A stretch of 64,000 nt of DNA from Pseudoxanthomonas sp. SE1 (GCF_029542205.1 NZ_CP113783.1:186001-250000), one strand, 5' to 3'; counted from the stretch's first letter, positions 37,698 to 46,947 are shown. Notes: a model not told the origin generated them from the sequence alone. Numbers and translations: made by a program.

Positions 37698-38270
37698 ATG
37701 GACCCAAAACCATTCGATCCCGCCCAGCGGCGTCGCGGGCGGTGGATGCTCGTCGCCCTGTTCGCCCTGTTCTTCGGTACCGTGTTCGGTGCCGGCATCC
37801 TGCGGTTCTCCGGCTGGCAGCCGGCGGCGCACAAGAACCATGGCCTGATGTTGCAGCCGCCTGCGGATGCGCGAGGCATCGTGCCGATGCTCGCCGATGG
37901 CAGCGCCTACGACTGGCGGCCGGGCGAACGCCGCTGGCGCATCGTCGCCGCGCCGGCACCGGGGTGCGCGGAGGTCTGCCTGAAACTGGCGCAGGACCTG
38001 GACAAGGTATGGCAATTGTTCGGCCACAACGCTGACGAAGTCGACATCCTGTGGATCGGCGACTATCCGGACGGAGCGCCGCGGCATGGTGCGCTGCGCC
38101 TGGTTCGCGCGGATGGCCCGTTGCGTGGCCTGCTGCCGCAGGTGGACGATCCGGCCGGCACGCCTGTGTACGTGATCGACCCGCACGGTTTCGTGATCCT
38201 GCGCTACGCCCCGGGCTTCGACCCGGCCGGCCTGCGCACGGATGTCTCGAAACTGATCAAGCTCATCTGA
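37698..38270 (+). CDS. Sco-like membrane-anchored thioredoxin-fold protein
   Basis: A 190-residue protein with an N-terminal basic stretch, one helix (about 16-36) and a periplasmic domain. A CxxxC pair (Cys90-AEV-Cys94) is placed like the copper-binding CxxxC of Sco/SenC proteins, and VYVIDPHGFVILRYAPGFDPAGLRTD (about 157-182) resembles the Sco C-terminal end with a His at 163. It sits between SURF1 and ctaA. A role in CuA assembly or thiol redox is inferred; the fold is clear but the sequence is divergent, and the Pro after the second Cys of classic Sco is absent. Confidence 0.65.
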   Translation: MDPKPFDPAQRRRGRWMLVALFALFFGTVFGAGILRFSGWQPAAHKNHGLMLQPPADARGIVPMLADGSAYDWRPGERRWRIVAAPAPGCAEVCLKLAQDLDKVWQLFGHNADEVDILWIGDYPDGAPRHGALRLVRADGPLRGLLPQVDDPAGTPVYVIDPHGFVILRYAPGFDPAGLRTDVSKLIKLI

Positions 38271-38289
38271 GCGCTCGCCCGAACTGCAG

Positions 38290-39441
38290 ATGATGATGAA
38301 CGCTGTCGCACGTCCCGTGATCTACCGACATTTCCATAGAATCGCCTGGCTGGCGGTGGCCCTGACGCTGTGCGTCGTGGTGTTCGGCGCCTTCGTGCGC
38401 CTGTCCGATGCCGGCCTGAGCTGCCCCGACTGGCCCACCTGCTATGGCCGCGCCGCGTGGCCGGGCGCGGTCAACGAAGCCGCTTCGCACGCGGCCAGCG
38501 ACATCCGGCCATTCGAGACGCACAAGGCGTGGCGTGAGCAGGTGCACCGCCACATCGCCGCCTCGCTGGGCGTGCTGGTACTGGTGCTCGCACTGCTCGC
38601 CGCGCGCCGCCGCCGCTGGGGCATCGCGCAGATCCTGGTTGCCGCCGGGCTGGTCGGCGCGGCGATCCCGCTGTACATGCACGGCGAACACGGCGCGGCT
38701 TCGGCGCTGGCGATTCTCGGTGAAGCGATCCTGCTGTTCGCCGCGCTGCGCTGGTCCAACATCGATCTGGCGCGCGCGGGTGCGCTGACGCTGGCGGTGA
38801 TCATCTTCCAGGCGCTGCTGGGCATGTGGACGGTCACCTGGCTGCTCAAGCCCATCGTGGTGATGGGCCATCTGATCGGCGGCCTGACCACGTTCTCGCT
38901 GCTGGCGTGGATGGCGTGGCGTGCGACCGACCGGCCGATCACGCTCGCCGATGCGATCGTGCTGCGCCGCTGGCTGATCGGTGGCCTGGTGCTGCTCGGC
39001 ATCCAGATCGCACTCGGTGGCTGGGTCAGCGCCAACTACGCGGCACTGGCGTGCGGACTGGATTTCCCGAAGTGCGTCGGCCAGTGGTGGCCACCCGCGG
39101 ATTTCCGCGAAGGCTTCGTGCTGTGGCGCGGTATCGGTGTGGACTATGAAGGCGGCGTGCTGGATGGCGCCTCACGCATCGCGATCCAGATGACCCACCG
39201 CATCATGGCGGTGGTCGTCGCGCTCTACGTGCTGGCCCTCGCGTGGCGCCTGTTCCGTACCCCGGGCATGCGCAGCTGGGCGCTGACGCTGCTGGTGCTG
39301 ATCGCCGCGCAGGTCACGCTGGGCATCCTCAACGTGAAGCTCAACCTGCCGCTGCCGGTAGCCGTGGCGCACAACGGTGGCGCGGTGCTGCTGCTGTTCA
39401 CCCTGGTCTCGCTGACCGCGCGCCTGCGCAGGCCCGACTGA
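38290..39441 (+). CDS. ctaA: Heme A synthase (CtaA/Cox15)
   Basis: A 383-residue, eight-helix enzyme oxidising the C8 methyl of heme O. Signatures are [18 protein letters not shown] near the N-terminus, [12 protein letters not shown] with a heme-ligand His, GHLIGGLTT and [13 protein letters not shown] with further His ligands, and [19 protein letters not shown]. The N-terminus MMMN allows a start at 38290, 38293 or 38296. It is followed one base later by ctaB. Confidence 0.94.
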   Translation: MMMNAVARPVIYRHFHRIAWLAVALTLCVVVFGAFVRLSDAGLSCPDWPTCYGRAAWPGAVNEAASHAASDIRPFETHKAWREQVHRHIAASLGVLVLVLALLAARRRRWGIAQILVAAGLVGAAIPLYMHGEHGAASALAILGEAILLFAALRWSNIDLARAGALTLAVIIFQALLGMWTVTWLLKPIVVMGHLIGGLTTFSLLAWMAWRATDRPITLADAIVLRRWLIGGLVLLGIQIALGGWVSANYAALACGLDFPKCVGQWWPPADFREGFVLWRGIGVDYEGGVLDGASRIAIQMTHRIMAVVVALYVLALAWRLFRTPGMRSWALTLLVLIAAQVTLGILNVKLNLPLPVAVAHNGGAVLLLFTLVSLTARLRRPD

Positions 39442-39442
39442 C

Positions 39443-40381
39443 ATGGCCTCGACGTTCCGCCAGTACTGGGCGTTGACCAAGCCGCGCGTCGTGGCGCTGA
39501 TCGTGTTCACTGCGATCGTCGGCATGTTCCTCGCCATCGACGGCCTGCCCGATGGCGCACAGCTGTTGCGCGGCGCATTGGGCTTCCTCGGCATCTGGCT
39601 GGCCGCTTCCAGCGCGGCTGCCATCAACCAGCTGCTGGACGCGCGCATCGACGCGAAGATGGCGCGCACCTCCTGGCGTCCGCTGGTGCAGGGACAGGTG
39701 AAACCGTGGCAGGCGCTGGTGTTCGCGCTGGTGCTGGCGGCGCTGTCGATGACGGTGCTGGTGGTATGGGTCAACACGATCACCGCAATCCTGACCTTCG
39801 CCTCGCTGATCGGCTACGCGGTGATCTATACCGTGTTCCTGAAGCGCGCCACGCCGCAGAACATCGTCATCGGCGGTATCGCCGGCGCGGCGCCGCCGCT
39901 GCTGGGCTGGGCCACGATGACCGGCATGACAGGCGAGTGGGACTGGCCGCACGCGTTGCTGCTGGTGCTCATCATCTTCGTGTGGACGCCGCCGCACTTC
40001 TGGGCGCTGGCGATCTTCCGTCGCGAAGACTATGCGCGCGCGCTGGTGCCGATGCTGCCGGTGACGCACGGCGTGACCTACACGCGCTGGCAGATCCTGT
40101 TCTACACCGTGCTGCTGGTCGAAGTGACGGTGTTGCCGGTGGTGTTCGGCATGAGCGGCTTCTTCTACCTGGGCGGCGCGCTGGTGCTGGGCGCGGTGTT
40201 CCTCTGGTACGCATGGCGCCTGCTGGATCCGCCGGACGAGTTCTTCGCCATGCGCGTGTTCAACTACTCCATCGTCTACCTGATGGCGCTGTTCGCGTTC
40301 CTGCTGGTGGACCACTGGGTGATGCCGCTGCTGCAGCCGGCGGCAGCGACGGCCGGTATCGAGTTCGTGCCGGCGGGATAG
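39443..40381 (+). CDS. ctaB: Protoheme IX farnesyltransferase (heme O synthase)
   Basis: A 312-residue UbiA-family prenyltransferase with about nine helices. The prenyl-diphosphate/Mg motif is [20 protein letters not shown], the second Asp-rich loop is [12 protein letters not shown], and [20 protein letters not shown] is characteristic. It converts heme B to heme O for CtaA. It begins one base after ctaA, so the two are co-transcribed. Confidence 0.95.
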   Translation: MASTFRQYWALTKPRVVALIVFTAIVGMFLAIDGLPDGAQLLRGALGFLGIWLAASSAAAINQLLDARIDAKMARTSWRPLVQGQVKPWQALVFALVLAALSMTVLVVWVNTITAILTFASLIGYAVIYTVFLKRATPQNIVIGGIAGAAPPLLGWATMTGMTGEWDWPHALLLVLIIFVWTPPHFWALAIFRREDYARALVPMLPVTHGVTYTRWQILFYTVLLVEVTVLPVVFGMSGFFYLGGALVLGAVFLWYAWRLLDPPDEFFAMRVFNYSIVYLMALFAFLLVDHWVMPLLQPAAATAGIEFVPAG

Positions 40382-40404
40382 CTCAGGGCGATCGATCTGC
40401 CTGT

Positions 40405-40495
40405 GTGGGACCGACGCAAGTCGCGATGCCGAAGGCTGGGTACTCAAGACATCTGGGACCTTATCGAAAGCGATCGCGACTTGCGTCGCTCCCAC
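40405..40495. repeat. REP-like inverted pair, family B
   Basis: GTGGGACCGACGCAAGTCGC at left (40405-40427) and its inverted copy (40473-40495) with one mismatch. This pair has GCAAG in place of GTAAG in the core, changed in both arms, so pairing is preserved. It lies between two converging genes. Confidence 0.82.
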
Positions 40496-40505
40496 AGAGA
40501 GGGGA

Positions 40506-41015
40506 TCAGTCGCCAGTCGTACTCCCTGTCTGCTCTGGCGCTGCCAGCCGCTCCACCACCACCGGCTCCAGCGACTTCAATCCCGCCTCCCGGCCCAGTT
40601 CCAGCGCGTCCTCATGCGGGACGCCTGCGGCGGCCGCGCGCAGCGCGAGCAGCGCACCGACACGGTTGCCCGAGGCGCAGTGCAGCAGCACGTCGCCGTC
40701 CTGCGCATCCAGCAAGGCATGCAGGGCCGCGGCATTCGCTGGCGTGACATCGTCCTTGCCGGCGATCGGCAGCGTGATGTAGTCCATGCCGAGGCGGCGC
40801 ACTTCGGCGGCCTGATCGTATCCGCGTTCTTCCTGCGGGCCACGCAGGTCGATGACCGCGCGGACACCCTGCGCCTGCAGGCGCGCCAGATCCTCCGGCG
40901 ATGGCTGGCCGCCGGTATGCAGGCCGGGACGGGGCTGGGTGAATTCCGCCGCCAGCGTGGAGAGCGAGGTGCCGCACAGCAGTGTGGCGAACAGGCAAAA
41001 CGCGAAACGTGTCAT
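40506..41015 (-). CDS. Exported phosphatase-like protein (DUF442/TIGR01244-like)
   Basis: A 169-residue protein with signal peptide (MTRFAFCLFATLLCGTSLSTLAA). The domain has the HCxSGxR loop LLHCASGNRVGALLAL, which matches the phosphatase-like (beta-lactamase-hydrolase-like) family; TGGQPSPEDLARLQAQGVRAVIDLR is the typical start. The active Cys and Arg are present, so it could be a phosphatase or a sulfur transferase in the periplasm. The stop is 10 bp from a REP arm. The start lies 10 bp past the dnaG stop, suggesting co-transcription. Confidence 0.82.
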   Translation of the reverse strand: MTRFAFCLFATLLCGTSLSTLAAEFTQPRPGLHTGGQPSPEDLARLQAQGVRAVIDLRGPQEERGYDQAAEVRRLGMDYITLPIAGKDDVTPANAAALHALLDAQDGDVLLHCASGNRVGALLALRAAAAGVPHEDALELGREAGLKSLEPVVVERLAAPEQTGSTTGD

Positions 41016-41025
41016 CACGGACTCC

Positions 41026-42753
41026 TCAATGGCGGCCGATGCGGGCCTGCAGCAGGGTGCGCAGTTCGTATTTGTCGGCTTCGTCCAGGCCCATGCTGCG
41101 TTGCTTGGCCTGGAGTTCGTCCAGGCGCTGCTGCAGCATCTGCTTCTCCAGTTGCACGGCGGCATCGAGGACTTCGAGGCGCCAGTTCTCTTCGTCGCCG
41201 GGCAGGTCCTGCATCGCCAGCTTCTGCAGCGCGACGACTTCCTCGCGCTCGGCGAAATGCTCCAGCAGCACCCCGGTGGTGATATCGGGGCGCGCGTGCA
41301 CCAGCGCGATCACCTCCAGCAACAGATCCATGCCCGCCAGCCGCAACGCCGAGAATCCGTGCGTGGATTCGAGCGACAACGCCAGCGCCGGCTTGTGCAG
41401 GAGGCGCACGATGATGCTGCGCACAAGGCTCGGTTTCTGGCCGGCGTGTGAAGGCGCAGGACGGCGTGCGGGCGGTGGCGCGGAGGGTGTTGTACTGCCG
41501 GCGCCCACGCCGGTGATTTCGGTGAGGCGCTGTCGCATCAGGTCGCCGAATGCACCATCCGGGATCTGCGCGAGCAGCGGGCGTGCCCGCTCGGCCAGGC
41601 GTGCCTTGCCGTCGAGCGTGGACAGTTTGATGTCCTTGGCCAGTTCGTCGAAGAAGAATTGCGACAGCGGCGTCGCCTGCTGCAGGCGTGCATCGAAGCC
41701 GGCCGCACCTTCCTGCCGCACGATGGTGTCGGGGTCTTCGCCGTCGGGCAGGAACAGGAAGAAGGCCTGCCGTCCGTCCTTCATGCGCGGCAGCACCGAT
41801 TCCAGCGCACGCCATGCGGCGCGCTGGCCTGCGGCGTCGCCGTCGAAGCAGAAATACACGTCGGGCGCGTTGCGGAACAGCAGCTCGGCGTGCTCCGGCG
41901 TGGTGGCTGTGCCCAGCGTGGCGACGGCTTCCTTCACGCCGAACTGGAACAGCGAGACCACGTCCATGTAGCCTTCGACCACGACAAGCCGCGCGATCTT
42001 CTGGTTGGCCTGCTTCACCTGCCACAGGCCATACAGCTCGCGGCCCTTGTGGAACAGCGCGGTTTCGGGCGAGTTGAGGTACTTCGGGCCATCATCCTTC
42101 TGCAGCACGCGGCCGCCGAAGGCGATCACGCGGCCACGCCGGTCGTGGATGGGGAACATCACCCGGTCGCGGAACTTGTCGTAGACGTGGCCGCGATCAT
42201 TCTTCGAGAACAGGCCGGCGCGGTCGAGCAGCTTCATCCGGCGCTCGTCGGTGCCCAGCGCATCCTTCAGCGCCGAATAGCCGTCCGGCGCATAGCCGAT
42301 CATGAACTGCGTGCGGATCGCCGCATCCACGCCGCGGCCGTCGAGATAGGCCTTGGCCTTGTCGCTGGTATCCAGGTTGCGCTGGAAGAAGCGCGCCGCG
42401 GCTTCCAGCGCATTGAACAGGTCGCGGGTATCGTTGTTCTCGTTGCGCTGCTGCGTTTCGCGCGGCACTTCCATGCCGGTGCGGCGCGCCAGCTCCTCCA
42501 CCGCATCGAGGAACTCGAGGCGGTCGTAGTTCATCAGGAACGACAGCGCGGTGCCGTGCGCGCCGCAGCCGAAGCAGTGGTAGAACTGCTTGGTGGGCGA
42601 CACCGTGAAGGACGGCGAGCGCTCGTCGTGGAACGGGCAGCAGGCCGAGTATTCCTTGCCCTGCCGTTTCAGCGGCACGCGCCCCCCGACCACCTCGACG
42701 ATATCCGTCCGGGCGAGCAGTTCGTCGATGAAAGCGTCGGGGATGCGGGCCAT
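41026..42753 (-). CDS. dnaG: DNA primase
   Basis: A 575-residue replicative primase. The N-terminal zinc-binding domain has Cys39, His42, Cys60 and Cys63 (CCPFHDERSPSF, YHCFGCGAHG). The RNA-polymerase core includes GYAPDGYSALKDAL and DRVMFPIHDRRGRVIAFGGR; the TOPRIM part has VVEGYMDVVSLFQ and FCFDGDAAGQRAAW. The C-terminal helicase-binding region ends in KYELRTLLQARIGRH. The start MARIPD at 42753 was chosen by homology; the frame stays open far upstream across dld, which is a GC-bias artefact. Confidence 0.96.
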   Translation of the reverse strand: MARIPDAFIDELLARTDIVEVVGGRVPLKRQGKEYSACCPFHDERSPSFTVSPTKQFYHCFGCGAHGTALSFLMNYDRLEFLDAVEELARRTGMEVPRETQQRNENNDTRDLFNALEAAARFFQRNLDTSDKAKAYLDGRGVDAAIRTQFMIGYAPDGYSALKDALGTDERRMKLLDRAGLFSKNDRGHVYDKFRDRVMFPIHDRRGRVIAFGGRVLQKDDGPKYLNSPETALFHKGRELYGLWQVKQANQKIARLVVVEGYMDVVSLFQFGVKEAVATLGTATTPEHAELLFRNAPDVYFCFDGDAAGQRAAWRALESVLPRMKDGRQAFFLFLPDGEDPDTIVRQEGAAGFDARLQQATPLSQFFFDELAKDIKLSTLDGKARLAERARPLLAQIPDGAFGDLMRQRLTEITGVGAGSTTPSAPPPARRPAPSHAGQKPSLVRSIIVRLLHKPALALSLESTHGFSALRLAGMDLLLEVIALVHARPDITTGVLLEHFAEREEVVALQKLAMQDLPGDEENWRLEVLDAAVQLEKQMLQQRLDELQAKQRSMGLDEADKYELRTLLQARIGRH

Positions 42754-42807
42754 GGATCGCATAGGATGCCACGGCGGGCCGTGTGGCCGCCGCGTTACCA
42801 TGCGGGC

Positions 42808-44529
42808 ATGCCTGCTGACGCCCCTTCCGATGACGCCCTGCTGGCGCAGTTGCGCGAGGCCGTCGGCCGTGGCCATGTCCTGACGGGCGCCCGTGCCACA
42901 CGGCGGTACAGGAAGGGCTACCGCTTCGGCGACGGCCCGGTGCTCGCCGTGGCGCGCCCGGGCACGTTGCTGGAGTTGTGGTGGGTGTTGCAGGCCACGG
43001 TGGCGGCCGGCCGGATCGTGCTGCTGCAGGCGGCCAATACCGGCCTGACCGGGGGTTCCACCCCGGACGGGGATGACTACGATCGCGGCATCGTGCTGGT
43101 CAGCACGATGCGCCTCGCCGGCGTGCAGTTGCTCGATGACGGTCGCCAGGTGGTGTGCTTGCCCGGCGCGACGCTGGATGTGCTGGAGAAGGTGCTTGCG
43201 CCGCTGGGTCGCGAGCCGCATTCGGTGATCGGCTCTTCCTGCATCGGGGCATCCGTCCTCGGCGGGGTCTGCAACAATTCCGGTGGCGCGCTGGTGCGAC
43301 GGGGACCCGCATACACCGAGCTGGCGTTGTATGCACAGCTGGGCGACGACCGGGTGTTGCGACTGGTCAACCACCTGGGCATCGCACTGGGCGACACGCC
43401 GGAAGAGATCCTGACGCGGCTCCAGGCCGGGGACTATGCGCCGGATGCCATCACCCACGATCCGGCGCGCGCGGCGTCCGACCCGCACTATGCGGCGCAC
43501 GTCCGGCAGGTCGATGCGCCCACGCCCGCGCGCTACAACGCCGACCCCTCGCGCCTGCACGAGGCGTCCGGCTGTGCGGGACGGCTGGCCGTGTTCGCCG
43601 TGCGCCTGGACACCTTCGAGAGAGAGGCCGCGTCGGTTTTCTACATCGGCAGCAACGATCCGGACGATCTCACCGGCGTGCGCCGCCACCTGCTGACGGC
43701 GTCCGAGCGCCTGCCGATCGCGGGCGAGTACCTGCATCGCGACGCTTTCGACATCGGTGACCGCTACGGCAAGGACACCTTCCTGCTGATCGACCGCTTC
43801 GGCACCGACAGGGTACCCGCGGCGTTCGCGCTGAAGAGTCGCGTGGATGGCTGGTGCGAGCGGTTCGGCCTGCGCGGTCTGGCGGACCGCGTGCTGCAGT
43901 CTGTCACCGCATGGCTGCCGGACCACCTGCCGCCCCGGTTGCGCACCTACCGCGACCGCTACGAACACCATCTGCTGCTGAAGGTCTCGCGGCGTGACGC
44001 GGACGCCACGCATGCGTTCCTCGCCGACTTCTTCGCGCAGCGCGATGGTGCGTTCTTCGCCTGCGATGCCGATGAGGGGCGCAAGGCGTTCCTGCTGCGC
44101 TTCGCCGTTGCCGGCGCGGCGGTGCGCTACCGCGCCGTGCATGCAGGACAGGTGGAGGACATCGTCGCGCTGGACGTCGCCCTGCGGCGCGACGACCGCG
44201 CGTGGGTGGAAGCTCTGCCGGCGGACGTCGCCGGCACGATGATCGCGCGGCTCTACTACGGGCACTTCTTCTGCCATGTCTTCCACCAGGACTACATCGT
44301 GAAGAAGGGCGTGGACCCCCTGGCCGTCGAACACCGGCTGTGGTCGCTGCTCGATGCGCGCGGTGCCGAGTATCCGGCCGAGCACAACGTCGGCCATCTC
44401 TACCGCGCCAAGCCGGCGCTGACCGACTTCTATCGCCGCCTGGACCCCACCAATACCTTCAATCCGGGTATCGGGATGACCAGCAAGCAGGCGGGCTGGA
44501 AGGAGCGAGCGGAGCGGCGTGAGGTGTGA
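42808..44529 (+). CDS. dld: Quinone-dependent D-lactate dehydrogenase
   Basis: A 573-residue peripheral membrane flavoprotein, the same length as E. coli Dld (about 571). The FAD-binding part has LLQAANTGLTGGSTPDG and SVIGSSCIGASVLGGVCNNSGGALVRRGPAYTE. C-terminal signatures are FFCHVFHQDYIVKKG, EYPAEHNVGHLYRA and LDPTNTFNPGIGMTSK. It oxidises D-lactate to pyruvate and reduces quinone. It lies divergently 54 bp from dnaG, inside what is otherwise a minus-strand locus. Its last codons (KERAERREV) fall in a family C repeat. Confidence 0.92.
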   Translation: MPADAPSDDALLAQLREAVGRGHVLTGARATRRYRKGYRFGDGPVLAVARPGTLLELWWVLQATVAAGRIVLLQAANTGLTGGSTPDGDDYDRGIVLVSTMRLAGVQLLDDGRQVVCLPGATLDVLEKVLAPLGREPHSVIGSSCIGASVLGGVCNNSGGALVRRGPAYTELALYAQLGDDRVLRLVNHLGIALGDTPEEILTRLQAGDYAPDAITHDPARAASDPHYAAHVRQVDAPTPARYNADPSRLHEASGCAGRLAVFAVRLDTFEREAASVFYIGSNDPDDLTGVRRHLLTASERLPIAGEYLHRDAFDIGDRYGKDTFLLIDRFGTDRVPAAFALKSRVDGWCERFGLRGLADRVLQSVTAWLPDHLPPRLRTYRDRYEHHLLLKVSRRDADATHAFLADFFAQRDGAFFACDADEGRKAFLLRFAVAGAAVRYRAVHAGQVEDIVALDVALRRDDRAWVEALPADVAGTMIARLYYGHFFCHVFHQDYIVKKGVDPLAVEHRLWSLLDARGAEYPAEHNVGHLYRAKPALTDFYRRLDPTNTFNPGIGMTSKQAGWKERAERREV

Positions 44530-44578
44530 GCGAAGAGCCACTTGTCCTCACTCCTCATTCGGCTCCACTCGCTTCTCG
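44505..44578. repeat. Family C inverted repeat at the dld/brkB junction
   Basis: GGAGCGAGCGGAGCGGCGTG with the following GAGGTGTGAG at the left is inverted imperfectly at the right (CTCACTCCTCATTCGGCTCC...). It covers the final codons of both converging genes, so it encodes their C-terminal tails. Confidence 0.65.
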
Positions 44579-45441
44579 CCCACAGTCCTGCGCTCATCGA
44601 TCACCGCCGTGATCAGCGCGCCGGCGAAGAACACCACGCTGGCGTAGTAGATCCAGACCAGCAGCAGGACCAGCGCACCCATCGAGCCGTACGCGCTGCC
44701 GGGCGCGGCTTCGGCGAGGTACAGGCCGATCAGGTAGCGGCCGGTCGCGAACAGCAGCGAGGTGATCGCGCCGCCGAGGAACGCCTGCCGCCACGCGACG
44801 CGACGGTCCGGCAGGTAGTGGTAGAAGAAGGCGAACGCCAGCGCGTACAGCAGCAGGGTCGTCGTGTAGCCAAGCGCGGGCAGCAGTGAGGGCAGGCGCG
44901 CGAAGACCACCTGCAATGCGGTGGTGGCGACCATCGACACGACCAGCAGGAAGCCGATCGCCAACACGACGCCGAGCGAGAACACCCGCTTCTTCACCCA
45001 TGCGAGCGGACCATCCAGCCGCTGGGCATCGGTGCGGAAGATCAGGTTCAGCGCGCCCTGCAGCTGCGCGAACACCACCGTGGCGCCGACAAACAGGAGC
45101 GAGGTGCTCCACCAGCCCGCCAGCGATCCGACGTCCGGCCGTTCGCTGGCATTGCGGATCACCGTCTCGGCGACCGTGGCGGCGCTGGGGCCCGCCAGCT
45201 GGTGGATCTGATCGAGCAGCGACTGCTGCGCCGGCGGGTAGAGCGAGGCGGTCAGCCACAGCAGCAGGACCAGCAGCGGCGCCAGCGACAGCAGCGCGTA
45301 GAACGACAGCGACGCGGCCTGCGTCATCAGGTCGGTCTCGATGAAGCGCCGCACCAGCGCGATGGGCAGGCTGCGACGGACGCGCCCGCCGGCATCGCGC
45401 GCCCGTGCGCGGAGCGCGCTGAAGGAGGTTCGATGTTCCAT
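44548..45441 (-). CDS. YihY/BrkB-family inner-membrane protein
   Basis: A 297-residue protein with about six helices. It has the family features: FIETDLMTQAASLSFYALLSLAPLLVLLL at the start, a soluble segment with QLAGPSAATVAETVIRNA, VGATVVFAQLQGALNLIF, and YGSMGALVLLLVWIYYASVVFFAGALITAV. The family was once mis-named ribonuclease BN; its function is unknown. The tail VGEKRVEPNEE lies in a repeat. It is 58 bp from the GNAT gene on the same strand. Confidence 0.9.
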   Translation of the reverse strand: MEHRTSFSALRARARDAGGRVRRSLPIALVRRFIETDLMTQAASLSFYALLSLAPLLVLLLWLTASLYPPAQQSLLDQIHQLAGPSAATVAETVIRNASERPDVGSLAGWWSTSLLFVGATVVFAQLQGALNLIFRTDAQRLDGPLAWVKKRVFSLGVVLAIGFLLVVSMVATTALQVVFARLPSLLPALGYTTTLLLYALAFAFFYHYLPDRRVAWRQAFLGGAITSLLFATGRYLIGLYLAEAAPGSAYGSMGALVLLLVWIYYASVVFFAGALITAVIDERRTVGEKRVEPNEE

Positions 45442-45499
45442 GCGCCGAGCGTGGCGCGGGGCATGTCAGCAGGTCGTTATGGTGGCGTGCCCGCGATGT

Positions 45500-45994
45500 T
45501 CACGCATCGCCGCGCGCGAGCGCCTGCAGCGCGTCGCCGCTGACGCGCTGCACGGTCCATTCGTCCAGGCCTACCGCGCCGAGGCTTCGGTAGAGGCGGA
45601 TCGCGGGTTCGTTCCAGTCCAGCACCGACCATTCGAAGCGGCCGCAGCCACGCGCCACGGCCAGTTGCGCGAGATGCACCATCAGCCGCCTTCCAATACC
45701 GAGTCCGCGGGAGTGCGGCACCACGAAGAGGTCTTCGAGGTACAGGCCGGGCTGGCCCAGGAAGGTCGAGAAGGAGTGGAAGAACAGGGCGAAGCCGGCA
45801 GGCGTGCCATCGGCCTCGGCGATCACGACTTCGGCGGCGGGGCGCTCACCGAAGAGGTGCGTTTCGAGCAAGGCTGGCGTGGCGACGGCTTCGTGCGCGA
45901 GCTTTTCGTACTCGGCCAGGCCGCGGATGAAGGCGAGGATCTGCGGGATGTCGGCGCGGGTGGCCGGGCGCAGGGTGATGGCTGGGGTATCCAT
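45500..45994 (-). CDS. GNAT-family N-acetyltransferase
   Basis: A 164-residue single-domain acetyltransferase. The acetyl-CoA loop is HSRGLGIGRRLMVHLA; LYLEDLFVVP and CGRFEWSVLDWNEPAIRLYRSLGA match diamine/spermidine-type GNATs (SAT1-like). Substrate is therefore possibly a polyamine, but not certain. It lies between brkB and yqeY on the minus strand. Confidence 0.88.
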   Translation of the reverse strand: MDTPAITLRPATRADIPQILAFIRGLAEYEKLAHEAVATPALLETHLFGERPAAEVVIAEADGTPAGFALFFHSFSTFLGQPGLYLEDLFVVPHSRGLGIGRRLMVHLAQLAVARGCGRFEWSVLDWNEPAIRLYRSLGAVGLDEWTVQRVSGDALQALARGDA

Positions 45995-46053
45995 GGCGCG
46001 AGGATGCCACGGATGGGGCGTGACGCCAGGATGCCTGGCGCCACGCGGCGGGT

Positions 46054-46500
46054 TCAGCCCGCGAGCTTCTTCTTGATCAGCGCGGAGACCTGGCCCATGT
46101 CGGCCTGGCCAGCGAGGCGTGGCTTCAGCACGCCCATCAGCTTGCCCATGTCGGCCGGGCCGGTGGCGCCGGTTTCGGTGATGGCGGCCTCGATGGCGGC
46201 CAGGATCTCGGCCTCGCCCAGCTTCGCCGGCAGGTAGGCTTCGATCACCACGATCTCGGCGCGCTCGATGGCGGCCAGGTCCTCGCGGCTGGCGGCTTCG
46301 AACTGGTTCACCGAATCCTTGCGCTGCTTGACCATCTTTTCCAGCACGGCCAGCACGGCGGCGTCATCCAGTTCGATGCGCTCGTCCACTTCGCGCTGCT
46401 TGATGGCGGCATTGATCAGGCGGATGACCGCCAGGCGGTCCTTCTCGCCCGCCTTCATGGCGGCCTTCATGTCGTCGGTAAGCTGCTGTTTCAGGGACAT
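46054..46500 (-). CDS. yqeY: YqeY/GatB-like domain protein
   Basis: A 148-residue helical protein: MSLKQQLTDDMKAAMKAGEKDRLAVIRLINAAIKQ, and GPADMGKLMGVLKPRLAGQADMGQVSALIKKKL at the end, the standard YqeY form. The family resembles the tail domain of GatB amidotransferase and may bind tRNA; its role is unproven. It follows rpsU, its common partner. A CGGAG ribosome site precedes the ATG. Confidence 0.92.
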   Translation of the reverse strand: MSLKQQLTDDMKAAMKAGEKDRLAVIRLINAAIKQREVDERIELDDAAVLAVLEKMVKQRKDSVNQFEAASREDLAAIERAEIVVIEAYLPAKLGEAEILAAIEAAITETGATGPADMGKLMGVLKPRLAGQADMGQVSALIKKKLAG

Positions 46501-46559
46501 GGTGTGCTCCGGGGGAACAGGTAGGGGCGTGGCACGGGGCCGTGAGGCGCCAAAAACAC

Positions 46560-46591
46560 AAAAAGCCGGCGACGCTCGCGCGTGCCGGCTT
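46560..46591 (-). terminator. Hairpin with T-tract after rpsU
   Basis: AAGCCGGC (46563-46570) pairs with 46584-46591, with an inner ACG/CGT stem. On the minus strand it is followed by a run of T. It lies between rpsU and yqeY, so part of the transcripts probably end here, which is usual after rpsU. Confidence 0.7.
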
Positions 46592-46609
46592 CGTGCGAAG
46601 CGACGCGGC

Positions 46610-46825
46610 TCAGTACAGGCGCTGGCGCTTGGTGACGTCGCGCGAGCTGCGGCGCAGCTGGCGCTTCACCGCAGCGGCGGCCTTGCGCTTGCGCTCCTGG
46701 GTCGGCTTCTCGTAGAACTCGCGCTTGCGGGTTTCGGCCAGGACGCCGGCCTTCTCGCAGGTGCGCTTGAAGCGACGCAGCGCAAACTCAAACGGCTCGT
46801 TTTCGCGGACTTTGACGCTGGGCAT
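46610..46825 (-). CDS. rpsU: 30S ribosomal protein S21
   Basis: A 71-residue basic protein: [20 protein letters not shown], then [19 protein letters not shown] and a terminal [15 protein letters not shown]...RLY, standard S21. S21 helps mRNA base-pair with 16S rRNA during initiation. I chose ATG 46825; an in-frame start at 46858 lies in the promoter leader. It is followed by a terminator and yqeY. Confidence 0.96.
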
Positions 46826-46874
46826 ACGTAATCTCGGTGAAGTAAACGGCCCGGGCACGCCGGGTGAGCCGCGT

Positions 46875-46902
46875 ATTATAGCGGCTGACTCCGGCGCTGC
46901 AA
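46875..46902 (-). promoter_or_regulatory. rpsU promoter
   Basis: On the minus strand, a perfect TATAAT lies at 46880-46875 with a weak -35 (TTGCAG, 46902-46897) at 16-bp spacing. About 50 bp before the rpsU ATG and facing away from tsaD. Confidence 0.65.
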
Positions 46903-46947
46903 CCCACCCGGCTTGTCCCTGCCCTCCAGGAGCCCCAGATCCCCGTC

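Noticed and set aside
41659-44529. A 956-codon plus-strand frame starting inside dnaG
   Set aside because: The region before 42808 is antisense to dnaG; the D-lactate dehydrogenase starts at 42808.
41026-44541. A 1171-codon minus-strand frame joining dnaG with the antisense of dld
   Set aside because: Only the part from 42753 down matches primase. The upstream part is antisense to dld and has no ribosome site or domain.
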